A stretch of 64,000 nt of DNA from positions 1-64,000 of the forward strand of contig NZ_JADEWZ010000024.1 of the NCBI RefSeq assembly GCF_015207425.1. Reading direction: 5' to 3'. The DNA is from Lusitaniella coriacea LEGE 07157 (GTDB taxonomy: Bacteria; Cyanobacteriota; Cyanobacteriia; Cyanobacteriales; Spirulinaceae). The notes beneath the pieces are model-generated. The model ran no database searches and was not told the DNA's origin. It saw nothing but the letters and a program-made list of their open reading frames with translations. Shown here piece after piece: positions 1-9,143 of this stretch (the stretch's first letter is position 1; every line of letters begins with the position of its first letter). The position numbers and the translations under genes were made by a program.

Positions 1-51
1 GGCAGGGGGAGCGGGGGGAGATGACACGGCACTTCGACACGCTCAGTGACC

Positions 52-120
52 GGGTGACGGGGTGATGGGGTGACGGGGAGACACGGTGAATTTTTATGAT
101 GTGCAATTAGGAGGATTTGA
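52..120. repeat. 8-bp tandem repeat and 46-bp dispersed repeat
   Basis: Positions 52-80 hold degenerate tandem copies of GGGTGACG. Positions 75-120 form a 46-bp block that recurs at 43545-43590 with only a few differences; both contain AATTTTTATGATGTGCAA. No gene is visible in 1-142. The function is unknown, and the block looks like a dispersed intergenic repeat. Confidence 0.7.
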
Positions 121-142
121 TGTGACGGGGAGTATCGATAAA

Positions 143-349
143 TTAATCGATCAACTGGATTCTCGCCATTTTTTGTTCGTCAAAAACTTGATTAATCTGG
201 CGGCGACCTTCATCTGTCACTGATAGATCGCTTAAAAAAGTAGTCACAAGCTGAAAATATTCTCGGCGATCGATCTGACCGGTTTCTAAAACACGATCGA
301 TATTTTGCTGAAGATTAGAATTGGATTGGGGATCGGGGATTTTAACCAT
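143..349 (-). CDS. small hypothetical protein, 68 aa
   Basis: I do not recognise a named domain. The product is soluble and charged, and has the look of a short helical protein (segments around LQQNIDRVLETGQIDRREYF and DEGRRQINQVFDEQ). It is divergent from gloB: its ATG lies 26 bases from the gloB start, so the two probably share a short promoter region. The TTAATTAATTAATTAATTAA run between them is a plausible AT-rich promoter element. Composition and divergent placement favour a real gene, but no function can be inferred. Confidence 0.65.
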   Translation of the reverse strand: MVKIPDPQSNSNLQQNIDRVLETGQIDRREYFQLVTTFLSDLSVTDEGRRQINQVFDEQKMARIQLID

Positions 350-375
350 AACAAACTAATTAATTAATTAATTAA

Positions 376-1149
376 ATGAACATTTTACGAATTCCAGTGC
401 TATCCGATAATTATATTTTCCTGCTGCACGACCCAGTAAACGATGTTGCGGCGGTTGTCGATCCCGCACAAGCCGAACCCGTATTGCAACAATTGAAAGT
501 GTTGAATGCTGAGTTGGTGGCGATTTTTAATACCCATCACCATCTCGATCATGTGGGCGGAAATCGCGTCCTGAAGCAGCATTTTCCCCAAGTTTGTGTT
601 TATGGGGGAGAGGAGGATCGCGGGCGCATCCCAGGACAGGAGGTATTTTTAAGGTCGCGCGATCGCGTGGAATTTGCCGAGAGAACTGCAACAGTGTTCT
701 TTGTTCCCGGACACACCCGCGCCCACATTGCCTATTATTTTCCCCCCATTGACCCCCAGGAGCCGGGGGAATTACTCTGCGGCGATACGCTCTTTGCGGG
801 GGGATGCGGTCGATTGTTTGAAGGGACTCCTGCACAAATGGTCGATTCTTTGAGCAAAATTCGCAGTTTGCCCGACAATACGCGAGTGTGGTGCGCTCAT
901 GAATATACCTTGAATAATCTTCGATTTGCCCTCAGCGTGGATGGGGAGAATTCAGCCTTGCAACAGCGCTATCGGGAGGTGCAAAAATTGCGATCGCGCG
1001 ATCTCGCCACCATTCCCTCTCTCCTGGGTCTAGAAAAACAAACCAATCCATTTCTACGCTGGGACATCCCAACCCTACAAGAGGCGATGGGAACGACCGA
1101 TCCCGTCCGAACATTTGGGCGCTTGCGCGGCAAAAAAGACTGTTTTTGA
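376..1149 (+). CDS. gloB: hydroxyacylglutathione hydrolase (glyoxalase II)
   Basis: Hydrolyses S-D-lactoylglutathione to D-lactate and glutathione, the second step of methylglyoxal detoxification, in the cytosol. The 257 aa product has the metallo-beta-lactamase fold signature THHHLDH at residues 53-59. Further metal ligands are H113 in GHTRAH, D137 in LCGDTLF and H175 in AHEYT. The C-terminal part has the substrate-binding region, ending with NPFLRW and the LRGKKD type tail. Length matches the family. The start lies just after the AT-rich TTAATTAA tract, which offers no clear Shine-Dalgarno sequence. It is a stand-alone gene, divergent from a small hypothetical. Confidence 0.95.
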   Translation: MNILRIPVLSDNYIFLLHDPVNDVAAVVDPAQAEPVLQQLKVLNAELVAIFNTHHHLDHVGGNRVLKQHFPQVCVYGGEEDRGRIPGQEVFLRSRDRVEFAERTATVFFVPGHTRAHIAYYFPPIDPQEPGELLCGDTLFAGGCGRLFEGTPAQMVDSLSKIRSLPDNTRVWCAHEYTLNNLRFALSVDGENSALQQRYREVQKLRSRDLATIPSLLGLEKQTNPFLRWDIPTLQEAMGTTDPVRTFGRLRGKKDCF

Positions 1150-1297
1150 GTGCAGAATAGAGTTGCGATCGCGCTCCTTGGAGTTATAGAATTGAGTGTT
1201 TTGACCCCACCGAAAGACACAACCGTCTGAGAGGAATCCTTAACCATTAGGAAAAGGAGGATGTCAAAGAAAAACAACGCATCGATTAGGAAGAATT

Positions 1298-1768
1298 ATG
1301 GCAAAGCGAGTACAGGTTGTTTTAAACAAAGATATCAGTAAATTAGGGAAATCTGGAGATTTATTAGACGTTGCTCCCGGTTACGCCCGCAATTATTTAG
1401 TGCCGCAAGGGTTGGCCATGCGGGCAACGCCAGGAGTCATTAAACAAGTTGAGAGGAGACGGGAAAAAGAAAGACAGCGCTTGCTAGAAGTTAAGCAACA
1501 AGCAGAAGCGCGCAAGACGGCTTTGGCTACTATTGGTCGCTTGAGAATTGAAAAGCAAGCCGGTGAAGGAAATGCAATCTTTGGAACGGTTACCGCCCAG
1601 GATATTGCAGATATCATTCAAGCTAACATCAACTACGAAGTGGATAAGCGGGGAATCACCGTCCCAGAAATTAGCACCCTCGGCGTTTACAAAGCAGAAG
1701 TGAGATTGCACCCGGAAGTTATTTCTGAAGTTGAATTTGAGGTGATGCCCGCAAAAGGAGAAGGTTAG
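1298..1768 (+). CDS. rplI: 50S ribosomal protein L9
   Basis: Binds 23S rRNA at the base of the L1 stalk. The N-terminal domain is recognisable ([20 protein letters not shown], then [16 protein letters not shown], residues 5-40). It is followed by the long charged connecting helix ([21 protein letters not shown]) and the C-terminal domain. Length of 156 aa is slightly above the usual ~150. The start is preceded by AGGAAGAATT, a reasonable ribosome-binding site. dnaB follows about 310 bases downstream, the usual cyanobacterial and bacterial neighbour. Confidence 0.97.
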   Translation: MAKRVQVVLNKDISKLGKSGDLLDVAPGYARNYLVPQGLAMRATPGVIKQVERRREKERQRLLEVKQQAEARKTALATIGRLRIEKQAGEGNAIFGTVTAQDIADIIQANINYEVDKRGITVPEISTLGVYKAEVRLHPEVISEVEFEVMPAKGEG

Positions 1769-2081
1769 GAGTACCCCAAATAAAAAGTTGTTCAATAGCG
1801 TCAGACAGACGGGGAGACAGGGAGAAGGGGTGAGGAAGATATGGTGTGGGATAGTTTATTGATTGGAGTACTCTAGAAGAGAATATCCCACTTTTTTCAC
1901 CTCCTCAGAGACGTTCCAGCCTCTCCCCACTCTCGAAGAAAAAAGTCATATTAGTCTTGAAGTCCCTCGCCCAGAATTGGGAGAGGTCGGAACGCCTTTG
2001 AGGTTTCCTCAAAGGACGCAAGCCGACCTTTAGGGATTTAGGGAGAGGGCAGAGTAACAGATTGGCATAAGAGGAGTAACA
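1769..2081. repeat. rplI-dnaB spacer with nested hairpins
   Basis: No gene is seen. Two stem-loops stand out. Around 1965-1990 there is an imperfect CCTCGCCCA / TGGGAGAGG hairpin, related to the repeat at 15512-15537. At 1985-2029 the outer arms AGGTCGG / CCGACCT enclose the inner palindrome TTTGAGG-TTT-CCTCAAA (1997-2013). The same inner palindrome occurs at 9675-9691. A short stretch near 1801-1830 belongs to the GGGGAGACAGGGAGA-type low-complexity repeat. Confidence 0.75.
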
Positions 2082-3434
2082 ATGGCTCAAAACTTCAGCA
2101 ATTTAGCCGCCAGTCATTCCCTTCCCCCCCAAAACATCGAAGCGGAAGAGTCGATTTTGGGGGGGATTCTCCTCGACCCCCAAGCGATGGGACGGGTTGC
2201 AGATTTGATGGTGGCAGACGCATTTTATATCAGCGCCCACCAAGAGATTTATCAAGCGGCACAGGACTTGCACCGCCAGGGAAAACCCACGGATTTAATG
2301 ACCGTGACCAGTTGGTTGCGCGATCGCGCCCTCCTCGACAAAATAGGAGGAACCGGGAAAATCGCCCAGTTGGTAGACCGCACCATTTCCGCCGTTAACA
2401 TCGACCGCTACGCCGCGTTGGTGATGGACAAATACCTGCGCCGCCAACTGATTAACGCAGGTCACGAAATCGTCGAATTGGGCTACGATACCGCCACAGA
2501 ATTGGATTCAGTTCTCGACCAAGCGGAACAAAAAGTCTTTGGACTCACCCAAAAGCGCCCCCAACAGGGGTTAGTCCCCATTGCAGAAACCCTCAGCCAT
2601 ACCGTTGACAAAATTGAAAGCTTGCAAGACGAGTCGGCACTCCCCGGATTAAATTGTGATTTTTACGACCTTGACGCGATGACTGGGGGATTTCAGCGTT
2701 CTGACCTAATTGTGATTGCTGGCAGACCGTCAATGGGCAAGACCGCGATGGGAATCTGTATTGCGGCGAATATCGCTCAAATTCACCATTTTCCCATCGC
2801 GGTATTTAGCCTGGAAATGTCCAAGGAGCAACTCGCGCAGCGCCTCCTTGCCAGCGAAGCAGAGATTGAAAGCAATCGCCTGCGTTCTGGACGATTGAGT
2901 CAAGATGAATGGACAAAGTTGAGTACCGCAGTTGGAACCCTGTCCGAAATGCCCATTTTCATTGACGATAGCGCCACCTTAAGCGTCATGGAAATGCGCT
3001 CCCAAGTGCGCCGCTTGCAGGCAGAACATGGAGGAAAGTTGGGTTTAGTTTTATTGGACTATTTGCAATTAATGGAAGGCGGAGGGGATAATCGCGTTCA
3101 GGAATTAGCAAAAATCACGCGATCGCTCAAGGGATTAGCCCGTGAAGTTGATGTCCCCATTATTGCCCTATCTCAGTTGAGTCGAGGTGTAGAAGCGCGT
3201 AATAATAAACGACCGATGATGTCGGATTTGCGCGAATCCGGATCGATCGAGCAAGATGCGGATTTAGTGATCATGCTTTATCGGGACGAATACTACAATC
3301 CCGATTCTCCCGATCGCAATATTGCCGAGGCGATTATTACCAAACATCGTAATGGTCCAACAGGAATCGTTAAACTCCAGTTTAAACCGGAATTCACGAA
3401 ATTCAGAAATTTAGCGCAGCCGCAAAATTATTAG
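2082..3434 (+). CDS. dnaB: replicative DNA helicase DnaB
   Basis: Hexameric 5'-3' helicase of the replication fork. The 450 aa product has the N-terminal DnaG-interacting domain (residues ~15-120, with PPQNIEAEESILGG) and a RecA-type ATPase core. Walker A is GRPSMGKTA near residue 213 and the Walker B region is LVLLDYLQLM; the DLRESGSIEQDAD motif follows. The length is that of an uninterrupted DnaB: the Walker A and other usual intein insertion sites are intact, although many cyanobacterial dnaB genes carry inteins. The upstream gene is rplI. Confidence 0.97.
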   Translation: MAQNFSNLAASHSLPPQNIEAEESILGGILLDPQAMGRVADLMVADAFYISAHQEIYQAAQDLHRQGKPTDLMTVTSWLRDRALLDKIGGTGKIAQLVDRTISAVNIDRYAALVMDKYLRRQLINAGHEIVELGYDTATELDSVLDQAEQKVFGLTQKRPQQGLVPIAETLSHTVDKIESLQDESALPGLNCDFYDLDAMTGGFQRSDLIVIAGRPSMGKTAMGICIAANIAQIHHFPIAVFSLEMSKEQLAQRLLASEAEIESNRLRSGRLSQDEWTKLSTAVGTLSEMPIFIDDSATLSVMEMRSQVRRLQAEHGGKLGLVLLDYLQLMEGGGDNRVQELAKITRSLKGLAREVDVPIIALSQLSRGVEARNNKRPMMSDLRESGSIEQDADLVIMLYRDEYYNPDSPDRNIAEAIITKHRNGPTGIVKLQFKPEFTKFRNLAQPQNY

Positions 3435-3519
3435 ACGGTTTGAGTTGAGGAACAATTGTTTTGCAATCTTCCCGATACAGTAAAGTCATGATTCTCTCTC
3501 TTTTCGCCCTCAACGCAAT

Positions 3520-3924
3520 ATGAAAAAACGAGTTACGCTCACCTTCCCCAAACGAGCCGTTCAAATGCCCGTTACCTATCGATTGGCAAAAGACTTCAAC
3601 GTTGCTGCTAATATTATTCGAGCGCAAGTTGCCCCCAATCAAGTGGGAAAACTCGTTGTGGAGTTGCAGGGAGATATTGATGAAATTGATGCGGCGATTG
3701 AGTGGATGCGATCGCGCCATGTTAATGTTTCCCTCGCCAGTCGAGAAATCATGATTGACGAAAACAGTTGCGTCCACTGCGGTTTGTGTACGGGAGTCTG
3801 TCCCACAGAAGCCTTGATTCTCGACCCAGAAACCTTTAAACTCAACTTCGCGCGATCGCGCTGCGTCGTCTGCGAGCAATGCATTCCCACCTGTCCCGTA
3901 CAAGCCATCTCAACCAACTTCTAA
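3520..3924 (+). CDS. NIL-domain two-cluster [4Fe-4S] ferredoxin
   Basis: The N-terminal ~75 residues look like the NIL (ACT-like) domain found at the end of methionine ABC ATPases. The rest is a bacterial-type ferredoxin with two CxxCxxCxxxC motifs: C84-C87-C90-C94 and C115-C118-C121-C125. This predicts two [4Fe-4S] clusters and an electron-transfer role. NIL-ferredoxins are widespread in cyanobacteria. In other bacteria they have been linked to sulfur and methionine metabolism, but no partner is visible here. Length of 134 aa is normal. The next gene, a kinase, starts about 100 bases downstream on the same strand. Confidence 0.9.
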   Translation: MKKRVTLTFPKRAVQMPVTYRLAKDFNVAANIIRAQVAPNQVGKLVVELQGDIDEIDAAIEWMRSRHVNVSLASREIMIDENSCVHCGLCTGVCPTEALILDPETFKLNFARSRCVVCEQCIPTCPVQAISTNF

Positions 3925-4021
3925 CCTTCCTTTCCCCAAAATTGGCGATCGCGGCAAGATTCAGTTAATCTCGCTAAAGAAGTGTAAGAATGTTTCTCCT
4001 AATCTCCAACCAACAGCCTGA

Positions 4022-5371
4022 ATGAAACCGTTTAGTGTTGAGCCACAGCCTCATCTTCCTCAATACCGCAACTACGATCTCAGCATCGAGTCAACTCTCC
4101 TCGAACTGTCCCTCCACGACTTCCAACTTGACATCACCGCCCCAGTTAACCATCTGACCCAAGCCTTTACCAAATATCCGCTCCTTCCCGGCGCAATTCT
4201 CACCGAAGATCGGCAATTTTTTGGCGCGATTTCTCGCCGACAAATCCTAGAGTACTTACTACTGCCCGAAGGACTGCAACTCTTTCTCGAAAAACCCCTG
4301 CAACGCCTCTACAGTTACGCCCGTCCCGATCTCTTCATTCTCCCCGGCAATACGCCCATCCTAACCGCTGCCAGGCGGGTGTTAAGGCGCTCTCCCCAAC
4401 TCCTTTGGGATCCCATCATCGTGAAAATCGACCCCTCAACCTATCAACTCCTGGACTTCGGACAGCTCAATCTCGCCGCTTGGCAAATTCGCGGAATCGA
4501 AACCCAAGTCCGTTACGAACGCACCCAAGCACAAATGATTCAGAGCGAGAAAATGGCAAGCTTAGGGCGGTTAGTCGATGGATTAGCTCACGAAATCCTC
4601 GATCCCGTTGGCTTTATTTGGGGCAACCTCACCCACATCACCAACTACAGCGAAACCCTATTAGAACTCTTGTCCGCCTACGAAGATCGCCTGAGCGATC
4701 TCCCCGAAGAACTCCTCACCTTAAAAGAAGAACTCGACTCGGATTATTTACAAGACGACTTTCCCAGAGCCGTTGACAGCATTACGGTGGGGGCAAAACG
4801 GCTAAAACAACTGGTCACCAGCCTGCAAAACTTTTGTCACGTCGATAGCGTTTATCCCAAACCCGCCGATCTCCACGCTTGCTTAGATGGTATTCTCCTA
4901 CTGCTCAAAAGCCGTCTGACCAGCGAAATCAAAGTTGTCAAAAACTATGGTTCTCTGCCCCCTGTCACCTGCTATCTCAGCAGTTTGACCCAAGTCTTTA
5001 TGAACATTATTACCAACGCAGTGGACGTTCTGTTAGACGATGCAGTGAGTCAAGATTTTCTCGATCCTCAAATTCAGGATACGCAACCCACCATTACCAT
5101 CACTACAGCGATTGAATCTCGCCAAATCGCCAAAACAGCGACCCTAACCCGTTGGGTTTCAATTCGCATTGCAGATAATGGCTCGGGAATGTCAGAAAAA
5201 CTGCAACAGAAAATCCGCGAGTCTTTTACCGTTGAGAAACGCGCAGCCAAGGAAACTAGCTTGGCCGTCAGCTATCAGGCGATCGCGGCGAAACATGGAG
5301 GAGAACTAAAGCTAAAATCAAAATTGGGAGTTGGCACTGAATTTGAAATCCTTTTGCCGCTCATTGAATAG
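4022..5371 (+). CDS. sensor histidine kinase without membrane segments
   Basis: The N-terminal ~170 residues include a CBS-like stretch (FTKYPLLPGAILTEDRQFFG, then AISRRQILEYLLLPEGL). This is followed by a HisKA-type helix with the H-box SEKMASLGRLVDGLAHEILDP, where the His of LAHE is the likely phosphoacceptor. The HATPase region has an N box (NIITNAVDVL), a G1 box (IADNGSGM) and a G2-like end (GVGTEFEILLPL). No transmembrane helix is seen, so it is probably a cytosolic kinase. No response regulator is adjacent; the SPFH-GYF gene starts 26 bases downstream and may be co-transcribed. Confidence 0.85.
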   Translation: MKPFSVEPQPHLPQYRNYDLSIESTLLELSLHDFQLDITAPVNHLTQAFTKYPLLPGAILTEDRQFFGAISRRQILEYLLLPEGLQLFLEKPLQRLYSYARPDLFILPGNTPILTAARRVLRRSPQLLWDPIIVKIDPSTYQLLDFGQLNLAAWQIRGIETQVRYERTQAQMIQSEKMASLGRLVDGLAHEILDPVGFIWGNLTHITNYSETLLELLSAYEDRLSDLPEELLTLKEELDSDYLQDDFPRAVDSITVGAKRLKQLVTSLQNFCHVDSVYPKPADLHACLDGILLLLKSRLTSEIKVVKNYGSLPPVTCYLSSLTQVFMNIITNAVDVLLDDAVSQDFLDPQIQDTQPTITITTAIESRQIAKTATLTRWVSIRIADNGSGMSEKLQQKIRESFTVEKRAAKETSLAVSYQAIAAKHGGELKLKSKLGVGTEFEILLPLIE

Positions 5372-5397
5372 TTTGAAGTACTAGAAGGAGGCAAGCC

Positions 5398-6846
5398 ATG
5401 AGCTGGTTACAAGGTCAATTTATCGACATCATCGAATGGATAGACAACACCAACGACACCATTGCCTACCGTTTTGAACGCCATAACAACGAAATCAAAC
5501 AGGGCGCTAAACTGATCGTGCGCCCAGGTCAACAAGCCGTTTTCGTCAATGAAGGTCAGGTTGCTGACGAATTTACAGCAGGAACCTACGAACTCTTCAC
5601 CCGCAACCTCCCAATTCTCAGCACTCTAAAAGGCTGGAAATACGGGTTTGAATCGCCCTTCAAAGCAGAAGTCTACTTCTTTAGCACTCGAATTTTTACC
5701 AATCTCAAATGGGGAACTGCCAATCCCATCGCCATTCGCGATGCTGAATTCGGTCCCGTGCGCATTCGTGCCTTTGGAACCTACGGCATTCGAGTGGTTA
5801 ATCCCAAAAAATTACTCGAATCTGCGATCGGCACTGACGGGTTATTTCAAGTTAACGAAATCGACGACCATCTCCGCAACCTCATCGTTCCCTCCGTCAC
5901 CAGTTGGATTGCAGGTTCGGGGATTGCGCTGCTCGATTTTGCCGCCAACTATCGGGCAATGGGCGATCGCGCTTGCGAGGGAATTCGCACGGATTTAGAC
6001 TCCCTTGGCATTGAAATCACCCAACTCACCATTGAAAATATTTCTCTCCCCCCAGCAGTGGAAGAAGCTCTCGACAAGCGCTCCTCAATGGGCATCCTGG
6101 GCAACATGGGACAATACACCCAATATCAAACTGCCAACGCCATCGAAAACGCAGCCAAAAGACCCGGTGGCGGCAATTCAGCAATGGATATGGGAATGGG
6201 ACTGGCAATGGGTCAACAGATGGCAAATGCAATGCAAACGCCCGTCACGCCTGCACCTCCGTCTCCCGCTCAGTGGTATATTGCCCGAAACGGCGAGAAA
6301 TTGGGACCCTTCACCCTCGAACAACTCCAACAACAGGCAATCTCCCCCCAAACCCAAGTTTGGCAAAATGGCATGAGCGGTTGGCAACCGGCTTCCACCG
6401 TTCCTAGTTTGCAAGCCATCCTCTTAACTGCGCCTCCCCCGCCTCCAATGCCTCAAGGACAGTGGTACATCGCTCAAAACGGAGAGAAATTGGGGCCTTT
6501 TACCCCCGAACAACTCCAACAACAAGGGATTTCACTCCAAACTCAAGTTTGGCGCAACGGCATGGACGATTGGCAACTTGCTGCAACAGTTCCAGAACTA
6601 TCGGAATTGTTCGCAGATACCCCTGTGCCTCCTCCTCTCGCTTCTGTAGCACCGGAACCCCAAACCCAAGCAGAGTGGTACATCTTTCGCAGTGGCGATG
6701 CTACAGGACCCTTTACCCTAGAGCAGTTACGCGAGCAAGGAATTTCACCGCGAACCAATCTCCGGCGGGAAGGGGAGACGGAATGGACGCGAGCAAGGGA
6801 TATACAAGATTCGGCATTACAATCGTTGCTAGCATCTCTGTCGTAA
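5398..6846 (+). CDS. SPFH/virion-core-like protein with three GYF_2 domains
   Basis: Residues ~1-260 match the bacterial 'virion core protein' SPFH-type domain (YdjP/YdjI-like; GAKLIVRPGQQAVFVNEGQV near the start). A Gly/Met-rich linker with MGMGLAMGQQM follows. Then come three GYF_2 modules at about residues 292-340, 356-405 and 427-480, each with W-Y, LGPFT or GPFTLEQL, and a conserved central W. GYF_2 modules are presumed to bind proline-rich or other protein ligands. The SPFH part is likely to oligomerise, perhaps at membranes, but the exact role is unknown. AAGGAGG directly precedes the ATG. It lies 26 bases after the kinase. Confidence 0.85.
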   Translation: MSWLQGQFIDIIEWIDNTNDTIAYRFERHNNEIKQGAKLIVRPGQQAVFVNEGQVADEFTAGTYELFTRNLPILSTLKGWKYGFESPFKAEVYFFSTRIFTNLKWGTANPIAIRDAEFGPVRIRAFGTYGIRVVNPKKLLESAIGTDGLFQVNEIDDHLRNLIVPSVTSWIAGSGIALLDFAANYRAMGDRACEGIRTDLDSLGIEITQLTIENISLPPAVEEALDKRSSMGILGNMGQYTQYQTANAIENAAKRPGGGNSAMDMGMGLAMGQQMANAMQTPVTPAPPSPAQWYIARNGEKLGPFTLEQLQQQAISPQTQVWQNGMSGWQPASTVPSLQAILLTAPPPPPMPQGQWYIAQNGEKLGPFTPEQLQQQGISLQTQVWRNGMDDWQLAATVPELSELFADTPVPPPLASVAPEPQTQAEWYIFRSGDATGPFTLEQLREQGISPRTNLRREGETEWTRARDIQDSALQSLLASLS

Positions 6847-6925
6847 TCCGCTCGAACTCTAAAGAACTGTTAAGATTGAGAAAAAGAGAAATTTCTGTAA
6901 ATTTGCCGACCCTAGAATTTAAATC

Positions 6926-7489
6926 ATGAGTGCTGCCGTTGCGCCTGAAAAGAAAAAGTTAAAAACACCCCCTCTTGAAATTCACTATCTCGGCGATCGC
7001 GTGCTGCGTTCTCCTGCAAAACGAATTGCGAAAGTAGACGATTCCGTGCGCCAGTTAGCGCGAGAGATGCTGCAAACCATGTACACCTCCGATGGAATTG
7101 GTTTAGCCGCACCGCAAGTGGCAACCAACAAGCAATTAATCGTCATTGACTGCGAACCGGACGAACCCGCCAATCCCCCTCTCATCCTGATTAATCCTCA
7201 AATCAAAAGCTACAGCAAAGAAATGTGCGATGCTCAGGAAGGATGCTTAAGTATTCCCGGCGTTTATTTGGATGTGACGCGCCCCAAAGCCATTGAAGTG
7301 GCGTTCAAAGACGAATACGGTCGTCCGCGCCGTCTCAAAGTGACAGAATTGCTTTCCCGTGCCATTCAACACGAAATGGATCACCTCAGTGGCGTTCTCT
7401 TTGTCGATCGCGTCACCAACAGTTTAGCTCTCACCGATGAGTTGAAAAAGCACAACTTTTCTGTCAGCGCCGTTCGTCCAATGGTCTAA
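6926..7489 (+). CDS. def: peptide deformylase
   Basis: Removes the N-formyl group from nascent peptides. All three motifs are present: GIGLAAPQ at residues 57-64, EGCLS at 105-109 with the metal ligand C107, and the QHEMDH helix with H149, E150 and H153. Length of 187 aa is standard for a class I bacterial deformylase. It follows the SPFH-GYF gene on the same strand after about 80 bases. Confidence 0.97.
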   Translation: MSAAVAPEKKKLKTPPLEIHYLGDRVLRSPAKRIAKVDDSVRQLAREMLQTMYTSDGIGLAAPQVATNKQLIVIDCEPDEPANPPLILINPQIKSYSKEMCDAQEGCLSIPGVYLDVTRPKAIEVAFKDEYGRPRRLKVTELLSRAIQHEMDHLSGVLFVDRVTNSLALTDELKKHNFSVSAVRPMV

Positions 7490-7554
7490 TCTTCGTCAAG
7501 TTTGAATGGACGGGGAAAACGTGAAAGCATCACCATGAGGAGAGAAAAAGAATT

Positions 7555-7755
7555 ATGGGAATGACCCCAAAAAGTGGCATTTTTTTAATGGGTTCTTGTA
7601 TTACCGCGATCGCGGCAGTCGGTTCGATATTTGAGTTGTCTTACGGTCACCCCACCTACGGAATGACAGTAACCGCAATTATTCTCGCCGCCAGCATCCC
7701 CGCAAGCGGGCTATTCTTTTGGGCGGCGGTGAAAGACACCAAAGCCAATCAATAA
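7555..7755 (+). CDS. small two-helix membrane protein, 66 aa
   Basis: Two hydrophobic segments are visible, at about residues 7-28 (GIFLMGSCITAIAAVGSIF) and 37-58 (MTVTAIILAASIPASGLFFW), and the C-terminus is short and polar. AGGAGAG lies about 10 bases before the ATG. I do not recognise a family. It sits between def and the FHA-PrsW gene on the same strand. Confidence 0.75.
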   Translation: MGMTPKSGIFLMGSCITAIAAVGSIFELSYGHPTYGMTVTAIILAASIPASGLFFWAAVKDTKANQ

Positions 7756-7788
7756 GACCTTCGGGATCAATGGGACACAACAAAAGGC

Positions 7789-9054
7789 GTGAATGCAGTT
7801 CTGCGACAGATATCGAGTCCAGGAGTCACTAATCAACCTCTCCGTTCTTATACCCTAATCCGCGATCGCGAAATAGAGATCGGGCGCGATCCAAAATGTC
7901 ACATTGCCCTCGATCCCTCCCTTTATACAGGAGTTTCGCGTCGCCACTTCGCCTTACATTCGCGAGAAAATAAATGGGAAATTTGCGATCTCAACAGCGC
8001 CAACGGGACGTATCTCAACGGACAGCGCTTGCACCAGCGAAAAATTCTCCATCCCGGCGACTCGATTCGCTTGGGGAAAAATGGCCCGGAATTTGTCTTT
8101 GAAATTCAAGCGACTCCTCCCCCATCATCCCTAGACACCGTTACCTTAACCCAACTGTTTCCCATTATTTCCACCGGGCGAGAGTTAACCCAAAAGGCTT
8201 ATCTCATTCCCGTCGCAATTACGATTTTCTTCGTTGTCCTGCTGTTTGCTTCCATTGGCGAACCCGTTGTTTTCAATCTCTTCTTAGCGGGCTATCTATC
8301 CTGTGCAGCATACTATTTTGTCTATCAACTGTGCGGCAAGTCTAAACCTTGGTGGGCGCTATTGGGAACGGGATTGGCAACAGCAGGAATCATTGCCAGC
8401 CCCCTTTTAATTGTCTTTATCTTCACCTTCCGCACCCTTCTACCGGGCAGCATTCCCCTCGATGGGGAAACGGTTTCCTTTCCCTCCCTGCTCGTTCGGA
8501 TGTTTTTTGGGGCGGGGTTAATGGAAGAATTGCTCAAAGCCTTACCCGTCGCGATCGCGTTAGGATTGGGAAAGATCGCGCGATCGCCCCTCAAAGAGCG
8601 TTTGGGCGTAACCGAACCCCTCGATGGCATCCTCCTCGGCGCAGCCTCTGCCGTTGGCTTCACGCTCATGGAAACCCTCGGACAATACGTCCCCGCGATC
8701 GTCTCCTCCACCGCCCTACAATCGGGAGAAGGAGCCGGTCAATTAGTAGGACTGCAACTGTTAATTCCTCGCATTCTCGGCTCTGTGAGCGGGCATATTG
8801 CCTATAGCGGCTATCTCGGCTATTTCATCGGCTTAAGCGTTCTCAAACCCCGCAGGCGCTGGAAAATCTTAGGGGTTGGCTACCTCACTGCGGCTATCCT
8901 TCATGCGCTTTGGAATACCATCGGCTACTACTTACCCATTCTCCTCACCGTCGTTGGAGTGACATCCTATGCTTGTTTGGCTGCGGCAATTCTCAAAGCG
9001 CGACTACTTTCCCCCACGCGAGAACAAAATTTCGCAACTCGCCTCTATAAGTGA
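7789..9054 (+). CDS. FHA-domain PrsW-type intramembrane protease
   Basis: The start is a GTG. Residues ~20-105 form an FHA domain with IEIGRDPKCHIAL, GVSRRHF and NSANGTYLNG, which binds phosphothreonine peptides. The rest is a multi-helix membrane domain of the PrsW family. It contains the glutamate pair MEELLKALPVA, a further GFTLMETL motif and late histidines in SGHIAYSGY and LHALWNT, the pattern expected of PrsW (CPBP/Abi-like) glutamic proteases. An FHA-PrsW fusion suggests proteolysis linked to Ser/Thr kinase signalling. The substrate is unknown. Length is 421 aa. Confidence 0.88.
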   Translation: MNAVLRQISSPGVTNQPLRSYTLIRDREIEIGRDPKCHIALDPSLYTGVSRRHFALHSRENKWEICDLNSANGTYLNGQRLHQRKILHPGDSIRLGKNGPEFVFEIQATPPPSSLDTVTLTQLFPIISTGRELTQKAYLIPVAITIFFVVLLFASIGEPVVFNLFLAGYLSCAAYYFVYQLCGKSKPWWALLGTGLATAGIIASPLLIVFIFTFRTLLPGSIPLDGETVSFPSLLVRMFFGAGLMEELLKALPVAIALGLGKIARSPLKERLGVTEPLDGILLGAASAVGFTLMETLGQYVPAIVSSTALQSGEGAGQLVGLQLLIPRILGSVSGHIAYSGYLGYFIGLSVLKPRRRWKILGVGYLTAAILHALWNTIGYYLPILLTVVGVTSYACLAAAILKARLLSPTREQNFATRLYK

Positions 9055-9143
9055 GCGAAGAAGTTGACGAATGTAAGCTCCGTATTTTACAACACTGAAT
9101 GTTACGTCGTGCTACATTTTCTATTGAGATTGAACAAAAAATT

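Noticed and set aside
2082-3434. Intein in dnaB
   Set aside because: Cyanobacterial dnaB often has one, but here the gene is 450 codons long and the Walker A region is uninterrupted.
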